A DNA stretch of 64,000 bases, from positions 124,001 through 188,000 of the forward strand of contig MU394103.1 of the NCBI GenBank assembly GCA_022578605.1, written 5' to 3'. Shown here in pieces: positions 54,961 through 64,000 of the stretch (positions are counted from its first letter, which is position 1; every line of letters starts with the position of its first letter). A program made the position numbers and the translations under genes. The DNA is from Camillea tinctor. Taxonomy: Eukaryota > Ascomycota > Sordariomycetes > Xylariales > Xylariaceae. Under the pieces are notes generated by a model. It was not told where the DNA came from. It was given only the letters and a program-made list of their open reading frames with translations, and ran no database searches.

Positions 54961-56349
54961 ATGGCCGGCATTACAGCTACAACTTTGCCCAGAAACGAAA
55001 GTGCCTGGGTGAGTTTCTCCAAAAACGAGGGTATACAGGATCCTAGGACGGCTTCCATCCACGATTATATTCTACCTTCTGGCTCGAAGGTTGCAAATGT
55101 CGGGTTCGCTCTCCTCCGCATCAAACGGAATCCAATGAAGACGCCATTTAATAAATGCCAACGAGCCCGTACCCAGCCAGAATCTATCTCGCGTCAAACA
55201 TACTATGATCAAGCTGAACGAGACCTAGCACCTATCCGTCCGCGTACTAATTACCTGAACTGGATTGCCGCCCGTCCTATGGAGACCCCATTTGGATCAG
55301 CCGCCTTGGCACTGGGAGCATATTACCTTGTTCTCCGAAGTCAGCAGCGCACCAGAGGGTCTCGATCTAAAGACACGCGCACCACGCCAGCCGACTTCAG
55401 TCCTATGCTGACTAGGATTCAAGCTCATCAAGCTCTTCCTTCTCAGGCCAATCTTGACTCAGTCAGGCTTCGATCTTTTCAACTTCAATCCAACCTCGAT
55501 TTATACCCACCGCCCCCAGAGCCCCCACAAACGCCGACCCGTCAAACTAGTAGAGGGGTTCAATCACCTGATGCTATGGATACAGACGAGGGATCTGGAC
55601 AGACGCATCCTACGCATACTACCTCGTCCCAATCCACAGGCGAAGATGTATCGCCCATAACTGGCGTGGAGGCAACACATGACGGCCCAGAACCATATGA
55701 AGTAGAGGAAGTCATCTCAGGCATGACAATTACACGAACCACGACGGAGATTTTTGAACACCTCCAGGGCGTATACTGGGAGCCCTCTCTAAAGACATTT
55801 ACAGTCAAGGACCAAAATGGCGTGAAGTCATATACCGCCGTGGTAGACGGGCTCGTGGAAGTTCAAGATAGCACCTTCACTGGTATAACTGTAGAGATGA
55901 AAAGGTCAAACCGTTACCGTGGTGGGAACTACGCAACAAAATACCTAGCTCAGGAATCATGTGAGATGGCCGCAGTGATTCACCACATGCCAGCTGACGG
56001 AATTGAGAGAATTAGAAGGAGTGGTCGGACAGCAAAGTAAGAAAATATCTGTCTAAACCCGAGGTTTCAGTGGCTAATGATACCGAATCCTGATAGGCAA
56101 GTTACTGTTGCGATCAACAAGAACGAATGCTGGTTTGTTGTACTAGAATACACCGCAGACTGGGCTGACTACATCCGGGGCAACAGCCAAGCACCCTTTG
56201 AACTGGCCAGCGTGACAGAGCATGGTCCTTTTCGTACAGATATTAAGAGACATATGGATGTGTTTACGACTCACATTCTATCACTTACTTATGCAGCGAA
56301 ACACGACGATCTTGATGGGTTCAACGACGACGTAGCAATGGTGGAATAG
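54961..56349 (+). CDS. Uncharacterised fungal protein with possible PD-(D/E)XK nuclease-like core
   Basis: Exons 54961-56036 and 56097-56349 give 442 aa. The intron (56037-56096) ends TGATAG and joins RTAK to QVTVAINKN. Residues 1-260 are low in structure and Pro/Thr-rich (YPPPPEPPQTPTRQ). The C-terminal domain has Asp296 (AVVDGLVEV), Glu312-x-Lys314 (ITVEMKRSN) and Gln331 (LAQESCEMAAVI). It ends with VLEYTADWADYIRG and EHGPFRTDIKRHM. The D...ExK...Q order resembles PD-(D/E)XK nuclease folds, but this is a pattern inference, not a family match. The start is the ATG of MAGITATT, preceded by a pyrimidine/CA-rich leader. It lies at the right edge of the accessory segment, next to repeats. Confidence 0.62.
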
Positions 56350-57024
56350 TCCTATTTGTGCTTGCAACCTGCGAGAATTAGAGGCTGAGAGGACTACGGT
56401 AGCGAAGGGGTTGGATGATTAGGACAAGACAACAAGAACTCCACTCAAGGAAATGGCCAAATGTAACCTAGATTGATTGCTTTTCTGAATTTTCTTACCT
56501 CTAGTCATTCTTTAGACAATTGCACAAGATTATGTTTAGATCCTCTTCCATATGTCCCTACGAACATAAACTACCCGTAGCCTAACTGGGCGAATGACTG
56601 TCACGAAAATCAAACAAACACTAATTGCATTTAACAACAAGCCCATATACCGGTATATACCAAGATATACCGGGAATGATGAAAGCAGATGGCGTGTTAG
56701 CAGAGCAGGATATTATCAAGGCGAGACTTGTTTAGTTCTTAAACTATTGAAAACATATTGATTTGATGTGTAGCTGCAGTCACGCACTGGGCCCCACAAT
56801 CACCTCCTTGAGCTAATACACAATTATGTTTGACGACGAAGTATACAAACCTTAACTCTTTTACCTTTAGTTTCAAGCTCAACACATCTCATACGATCTC
56901 ATATAATTCTCACCTGAGATAGCTCATTGTTGTCCAGAGGCGGTCTTGTATAATTCAATGTAACTCATTCTGAACCCATGTCAGGGCTTGAATCTGAATT
57001 CCCGTTCTTCGAACTTCAATCTGT
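56350..57024. other. Intergenic, no gene seen
   Basis: This is 675 bp between the last supported gene and the LTR-like segment. Short palindromic CCGGTATATACC-type sequence occurs near 56647-56670. No coding frame is supported. Confidence 0.45.
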
Positions 57025-57037
57025 TGTCACGGACCCA

Positions 57038-57101
57038 CCGTCACGTGACGCCGCGCACCTCTTGGCGTGCGCGACAGTGAGGTGTCGCGCACCTGTGACG
57101 G
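57038..57101. repeat. Imperfect inverted repeat (arms 24 and 23 bp, 17-bp loop)
   Basis: The left arm 57038-57061 starts CCGTCACGTGACGCCGCG. It pairs with the right arm 57079-57101, whose reverse complement starts CCGTCACAGGTGCGCGAC. The arms differ at a few positions. It would form a GC-rich hairpin. Confidence 0.7.
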
Positions 57102-57329
57102 CTGGTTCCCAACTGCTACCGTCAAAGGTATGTTGGCAGGAGTATGGTGGATTCTGAACAAGATACGGTCACGTCAGGTAATGTGGTTAACCTAGTGTAA
57201 TTCTAGCTGCTATTCCTATTTACACTTGCGGCGACTGGGCCATATATACTCGTGGCCGTACGTGTGGTTTTCAACGGCGACGACGACGACAACGCCGTAT
57301 AGGCGGCGACGTCCTATTAATCAGAAGTT

Positions 57330-57349
57330 CCCCCCCCCCCCCCGGGGGG
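57330..57349. repeat. C14-G6 homopolymer palindrome
   Basis: Fourteen C followed directly by six G. The core is self-complementary. Length may be affected by sequencing error. Confidence 0.8.
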
Positions 57350-57715
57350 TTTATGCATTTCACTAATATCTCTCAAGTTGATGCTTTTCTCGGCTTGGAA
57401 CCAGTCATTCCGTGTAATCTTCTTCCATCTCGATGAAAAATCAACTCTCCATGCCCAAATCTTTCCCATTAGAAGACTTCTGGAGGGACGCATTGTGAAG
57501 TCCGACAGCCTGCTTGAACTCTTTCGTTACGTTTTTGCCGCACCGTGCGAGGAGGACCTTGACAGGACCCACAGCAGCGAGGCGGAAGGATCTAAATAGC
57601 TCTACACACGTTGCTGGTTATAAATAGCCGAAGCAGTTGGGGTCAACCTTGATTTGCCAAGACCTACGGAGCACCTACTTCGTATCTATGACCAAATTAA
57701 GTATCGCTTACTAAG

Positions 57716-57810
57716 TAGCGCATCCACTTTCCCCCTTTTCCTCTTTCGACATAGCGCATCCCCTTCCCTCCTTTTGCCTCTTTTTGATATAGCGCATTCT
57801 TTTTCTCGGC
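57716..57810. repeat. Three-unit imperfect tandem repeat, 36-38 bp period
   Basis: Units start with TAGCGCAT at 57716, 57752 and 57790. Each is followed by a pyrimidine-rich stretch ending CTCTTT(C/T)GA(C/T)A before the next unit; the third is partial and decays into AT-rich DNA. Confidence 0.75.
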
Positions 57811-57849
57811 ATTTTTTCCTTAATTTTCCAACTATACGCGTTATGTAAT

Positions 57850-60800
57850 CCTCGCATGATAAATGCACAATATAAAAAAATATACAATTAAAGCTATATT
57901 TCTTTTTATTTATATGTAAAGTTGCAGTTAATTTAATAATACTTAACTATGTAAATAACTTTTAAAACTTTATTTAAAGATTTAGGTTATTTAAGCTTTA
58001 AAAAGCTTAGTAACTTAGTTAATATGTTTTAATATGTTAATTTTTAACTATTTATTTTTAATATTAATGGGTTTAAAAAGTAAAAGTAGTTTTTAAGCTA
58101 CGCAGTTTTATTGTTTTATTTTTATTATTTAAGATTTAATAACCGGTATAATAGTTAAAAATAAGCTATTACTTGTTTTATTATTTAAAAAAATTTTAAA
58201 ATAAAAGAAAATTAAAATAAATAAATAAAATTTTTAAATATAATAAATAAGTATAAAATTTTTAAAGTTTTTAACTATTTAAATAAATAAAGCATAATAA
58301 TTTATTTTAAAAAATTTAGTTATTTAAATTATAAATTACTTTTTAATAAATTAAAGTTTATAGCGTTAAACTTTTTTATAAAAATAGAAATTAAATTAAA
58401 AAAAATAAAAAAAACTTTAATTTTTTTTTTTTTAATTTTTATTATAAAACTTTATTGTCATACAAGAAATTAAGCTAAGTACAACCAATATATACTATAA
58501 AAATAGTAAAAAACAAAAATAAATGCTTGTTTTTTTTAATACTATAAAAAAATAAAAGCCTTTATATATAATAAATATAAGCCGTATTAAAAGTTAATTC
58601 TTTAATTAAATAGCTATTACTATAACAATTACACCTTTTTTTTAAAATAGTTATTTTAATCAATTAGTTTTATTTATAAAGCTAGCTTAATACATAAATA
58701 TATAATAAACCAAAAGTTTATTAGCGTTTCGCTAAAAATTTAACTTTTAATTAGCTTAAATATAAAGTTATTTCTTTAATTTAAATAAACAAAAAAGTTT
58801 TTTTTAATTTTTAATACTATTTATTTTTTTAAAAATCGTGTTTACATTTATTTTTTATACTTATAACATTTATAAATTATACTTTTTTCGTTTTTTTTTT
58901 CTTGTTATTTATTTATAATGCTTTTACGTCGTTAAACTACTAAAACGCGCAATTGCCGTTTTAATGCGCGTACTGCAAAGATTTAACTTAAAAATTTTCG
59001 TATATATTACAGTTATATTAACTACGCTAAAATTACATTTTACTTTAATATTAATAAACTAATTAAACTTGCTTATATTTATAAAAATTTAGCTTTATTT
59101 TTTTATAAAAATTACTTAAATAAATATAATTTATGCAAATTAATTAATAAAAATATGCTTATTATAAGCTATTTTTATTAATATTTTTAATATTGCTAAA
59201 TTTTAAATATAATTTACTATAATATTTACTACTTAATCTTTTTTTTACATTAGTTAACCAATACTTATTAAGTGCAAAAAGTTAACGCGCAAAAAAAAAA
59301 AATTAAAAATAAAAATAATAACCTTATTTAAATTATTTTACTAAATAATTAAAAAGCAATTACAAAAATTTAATTTTATTTTTTTTACGCTTTTTATTAT
59401 TTAATAAACACTTATCGTTTTACTTAAAATTTAATAAAAAAAAAAATATTATAATAAATAGCTTTAATAGTTTTAATTTTAATATTTTTTACATGCTTTT
59501 CGCTTTAATTATAACTAACTTTAGCAATTTTTTTAAACTACTTACATTGCTTATAATACAGCTTATAACATATGCAAGTTGCTTACTTTTTAATTTATTT
59601 AACTTTTTAAAGCTACTACTTTTATATTAACTTGTTATATTTATACTATAACAATAATACTTTAAAGCTAATTTAAAAATAAAAAGTTTATAACTTAAAG
59701 CGCTACTATTAAGTTTTTTAAACAAAAAATACGTTGTAAAATCCATGCTTATTAATTTAACGCTAAGTAAAATGCTATAAAAAATAAATTAAATAAAAAT
59801 ATTTTAAAGTTTATATAATTTTGCGCTTATAATTTAATAATATATTAAAATTTACATTATAACTTAATAGCAAAATATAAGTTTTTATTAAACTTAAAAA
59901 TTTAAATTTAATTTTTAATAGTATAATATTTTTATTAATTACTTTTACTTTATTTTATACTTATTTTAAAGCATTTTTTAATATAAGTTTTTTAAGTTAC
60001 ATAGTTATAAAAAAATAAAGTTTTACATTTATATTTATATTTTTTTATCTTTTTTTTTTTTTTTTATTATTTAACCTTTTTTTATATTTTTAAATTGCTT
60101 TTTAAACATTTGCTATATTTTCTTTATTAACTATTTAATTATATTTAAATAACTATCTTTTTTACTTTACTTTATAATATATAATACTTTAATATACCTT
60201 TTTGCTTACCACGTTTTTAACTTTTTATTTATTTTTATTTTTTAATTTTAACATAAATAAAAAGTTACTAATTTTAGCTTTTTAAAGTTTTAATAGTTAA
60301 ATAAAAAAAACATTATATAAACAATTATATTTTTTAAAAAAAGCTAACTAATACGCTTATAATTTAATAGTTTATATAATTTTAAATAAGCTAATATACT
60401 TTAAAGCTAACTTTTTATATTTAACTTACAAATTTTTAATAAATAACCTAACTATTTAACCTATTTTAAACAATATAACTTTATATTTATTATTATAATG
60501 TTTTTTATACTTTTTAATAGCAATTTACTATTATTTTTTTAATTTTTTGCATATTTTTTTAAATTTATTAATTTTTATATATACTACTAAAACTCCTTTT
60601 ACTATAAAGTTATTTTTAACAAATAATTAAAACTTTAATTTATATTTATACAATACTTTAAAAAGTAACTTTTTTATAATATTATTTATAATAAAGTTTA
60701 TTATAAAAAAAGCTTTAAATAGCAAGTTTAACTAAATTATTTATTTTTTTTTTAAAAAATACTTTAAATAACTTTTAATAATTTAATTTATTTATTTTGT

Positions 60801-63800
60801 TTAATTATTAATTTAAAAGTAAAACGCAATTAAAAGTTTTTTTTTAATTTTAATATAATAACATAATTTTCTTTAAAATTTACTAATAAATATTATTTCT
60901 TTATTTAAAACTATGCCTAATAAAGCTTTAAAATAACACTTAATTTTTTAATAAAATAGTTTAATTAATTTTAAACTTATAATAATTATAACTATTAAAA
61001 ATAAAAACGTTATTTTTATAAATTAATTCATTATTATTAATATTACGTTTACTTTTTAACCTTTATGCTAAATAAAAAAAAAACTTATAATAAAATCTAT
61101 AAATAACTTTTACATAAATTTTAAAAATATTAATAAAAAATTAAATTTACTATAAAAACAATAGTGTTTTACTTTAACTTTAAAACATATATTATAGTTT
61201 TTTATATAGTTTTTTATATCTTTTTTTAAATTAAGCTAATAAAATCAATTTTTTAATGCTATTTTAATTTATTTTATACTAAAATAACTTATTAATAAAT
61301 TATTATAATATAGTTTAATAAATTAAAAATAAATAGTTTTTTTATTAAAAATATATAATTAATTATTATATTATAAAAAAGTATTTAACTTAATAATTTA
61401 TTATAATTTCACTAGCATTTTATTAACTAATTATTTTTTAATCCTTTTATATTTAAAGTTACGTTATTATACTTTTTATATAAAATTAAGTAAACTTTAA
61501 AGTAGCTTTTTTTTTTAATTAACGCTTTAATTAACCATTTACGCCCTTTTGCGCATAACTACTTAAGCTAAAACTTAACGTTTTTTATTTAATTTATATT
61601 TATAAACAGCATTAATTAATATTTTAAAATTTAAGTTTATAACTAAAAATAACTTAATATTTACTACTAGCTTTTTTTTTAACGTAAACAATAATATTAA
61701 ATTATTAGCTTTTTTTACATATAATTAAAGCGTTTTAAAGCTAAATTAATTAAGTTTTATTTTTTTAATTAATATTTAATAATAAAATTAAAAAAAGCTA
61801 ATAATATATATTATTTTACTTATTTTCTATTTAGCTTAAAAGTAACTATAAAGCTATAAAAGTTTACATAATTTAATTTAACTTTAATAAAATGTTTACT
61901 ACTTTATAAATAATGCTATTAATACTTAAATAACTATACAATTATTAGTATTTTTTAATTAACTATCTTATAATTTAACTTTATTTTAATAAATTTTCTT
62001 AACTAAAACGCTATAAAATAATATTTACTTTTATTATTTTTTTATAATAATGTTTTAAATATAATATACTTTAAAACGTTAATTTTTATTAATATTTACT
62101 TTTTAAAATCAAAATGCATTAAAAAAAAGCCTTTTTAAATGCAACTTAAAGCTTTTTAAAAGCCTTTTTTACTAGCTTATTTAAAAAGTTTTTACTTAGT
62201 TTTTTCTTAAATCTACTTCTTTTAAATAGCATATTAATAAGGCAGCAATCCAAAAAAACTTTTTAATAAAACAGCAATAAAAGTTACAAAACTTAATAAA
62301 TTATTATACATTATAAATAAACTTTAATATAAACTATTTTATTATAGTTTTAATTTTATTAAAGTTTATAAAAATTTTTTCTTTAAAAATAACATATTTT
62401 AAAAACTTTATAAAAAATTAATAAAATTAACATTTAAACGATTTAATATATAAGTTAGCTTTTTATAATTTATTAATAACTTTTTAAAAGTGCTTTATAT
62501 ATATTTTCTTATTTTAAAAAAAAATTAATATATTATTTAAATATATTATATAAAATATATTAATAATATTATAAAATACTTTTTATATATAGCTTTAAAA
62601 AGTAATAAAAGCGTTAATAAAACTTATAAATATAATTAAAAACTTAAAATATTTATAACAAATACAAAATGCAATTTTTTATTTATTTTTTAACTTAATA
62701 CAAATTTAATAATAAGCATTTTTTAAGTTTATTTTAAAAAAAACTATAGCATTAAAAATCCTATTTAACAATTTAAAAATAAAAAAAAAAATATAACAAT
62801 TTTTAACCGTTATTTTATTAAAACTTTTATAATTAACATAAAGTTTTAATCTTTTGTTTTTTTTAAATATAAATAATATAAAAACACTAATTAAACTAAT
62901 AAATTTTTATATTTTCTTACTTACTTTTATTTTATTAATATACTTATAAAGCTTTTTTAATTTATTTTTTACTAAAAAATAAATAAAATAATAAAGCATT
63001 TTAGCGCCAAGCTATAAATAAATAGCATAATTAGTTTTTTTATAACTAAAAAAAATGTCAGCGTTATTTATATTAAAAAAAAAGCGCTTATTATAAAAAG
63101 TTTTAAATATTTCGTTAATAGTATTAAGATTTATAAATTATTCAAAATCGTTACTATTTTAATTTACTTTTTTAATAAAAAATTTAAAAAAAATATAACT
63201 ACATAATAATTAACTTAATTTTTATATACTTTAATAAACTTTTTAAAATTTAATAGTTTAAAAAATGTTAAAATTAACTTAAAAAACTATTAATTATTAA
63301 TAAAATTTAAAATAATACGTTGCTTTTTTAATATACTTTAAAATAAAAATAAAAAACTTCTTTTTATTTTAAAGTTTTTATTAATAGCAATATAAAAACA
63401 ATATAGTTGTTTTTTAATTTTTTAATAATTAATAATAAAAAAATTTACTTAATAAACTTTATAAATAAATATATTTAAAGCTTTTATAACTTTTAAAAAT
63501 ATTACTTTATAAAGTACTTAATTTAACTTATAAATAAAAGCAAAAATATAGCTAACTAAATTTACTACTATATAAATATTTAAATTAACGTAAGTAAAAA
63601 TAACAGCTTTTTATATAAATAAAAAAAAAAATAATATAAAAAGCTTAAAAAAAAATTAAAACCTTTATAAAAAAGGTTTTTTACAGCTTAAAATTAAAAA
63701 AAGCACTTAAGCCTTTAACTTGTTTCTTTAACTATTATTTAACTTTAAACATTTACAGCAAAAATAGTTAAATAAACTACATTTTTAATAAGATTTATTA

Positions 63801-64000
63801 TTTAACTTTTAATTAATTTTAAGTATATTTTTTTAAGCTTTACTTTATATAATATTAATATTACTTTTTTTTCTATAGCTTTTTCGGCCCCTATAGCTAC
63901 GTTTTCTTAAATATCTTTTTTTATAATAAATTTTTTTTTTTAACTTTATAATACAAGCTAATTTTAAAAACTAATAAGTTAATTTTATTTAAATTTTAAA
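57850..64000. repeat. AT-rich gene-free block, probably RIP-mutated repeats, open at right edge
   Basis: From about 57850 to the window end the sequence is almost wholly A and T. Long A/T runs, abundant TpA and only scattered GCs (mostly in AAAGC, TAGCT and ACG contexts) are seen. No coding frame is possible. In ascomycetes such isochores are formed by repeat-induced point mutation of transposons (C to T at CpA), which depletes CpA/TpG and enriches TpA. The sharp left border next to an LTR-like segment and tandem repeat fits this reading. No intact transposon protein can be read, and no telomere repeat is seen. Confidence 0.8.

Larger units (their letters stand above)
57025..57400. mobile_element. 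Possible LTR of a retrotransposon
   Basis: GC-rich DNA begins TGTCACGGACCCACC, resembling the TG-started LTR ends of fungal Gypsy elements. It contains a long inverted repeat, a TATA-like CATATATA (57240-57247) and CGAC repeats. It abuts the AT-rich block that could be the mutated interior. The right end of the LTR, a CA terminus, a primer-binding site and a second copy were not found, so the extent is approximate. Confidence 0.3.

Noticed and set aside
57378..57848. Short frames to the left of the AT block
   Set aside because: They overlap LTR-like and tandem-repeat DNA, show no retrotransposon motif and have low-complexity composition.
1..64000. CRISPR arrays, bacterial operons, rRNA genes
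   Set aside because: None seen. Gene structure with spliceosomal introns throughout is fungal, and no regularly spaced direct repeats were found.

Overview
The window looks like chromosomal DNA of a filamentous ascomycete (Pezizomycotina). Genes are monocistronic and carry short introns of about 50-110 bp with GT...AG ends. Several contain a CTAAC/CTGAC-like branch site. The protein families seen are typical of this group: Zn(II)2Cys6 activator, F-box proteins, NmrA-like oxidoreductase, fungal CorA-like membrane protein, Pth11/rhodopsin-like protein and a DUF3435 (FluG-like) recombinase relic. The last ~6 kb is extremely AT-rich, as expected of a RIP-mutated repeat isochore. The exact species cannot be told from the sequence.

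Layout. (1) 1-9.3 kb: a 5' piece of an F-box gene, then a possible small catabolic cluster. It holds a Zn(II)2Cys6 activator, a D-2-hydroxyacid dehydrogenase, an Asp/Glu-racemase-family protein and a class II aldolase/adducin-domain protein. (2) 10.1-10.3 kb: an intron-containing tRNA-Arg(ACG). (3) 10.7-21.1 kb: three head-to-head gene pairs. Each pair has a large minus-strand gene (unknown protein; CorA-like membrane protein; protein kinase) and a small plus-strand gene. The three small genes belong to one family, and this repeated 'variable partner + common small protein' layout is the most interesting feature of the window. (4) 21-38 kb: an F-box protein, an SAM methyltransferase, an NmrA-like reductase, a secreted GH95 alpha-L-fucosidase with a 10-nt micro-exon, and arginase, separated by long gene-free stretches. 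(5) 40-57 kb: accessory-looking DNA. It starts with a decayed DUF3435 recombinase carrying a C-terminal zinc-finger tail. Lineage-specific hypotheticals, a seven-helix rhodopsin-like protein, a helical-repeat protein and a predicted PD-(D/E)XK-like protein follow. (6) 57.0-64.0 kb: an LTR-like GC-rich segment, a short tandem repeat, and ~6 kb of AT-rich DNA without genes.

Exon boundaries were derived by eye from splice consensus, frame continuity and family knowledge. For every gene model called as spliced and intact, the summed exon length is a multiple of three. Functional statements rest on motif recognition, not on database searches.
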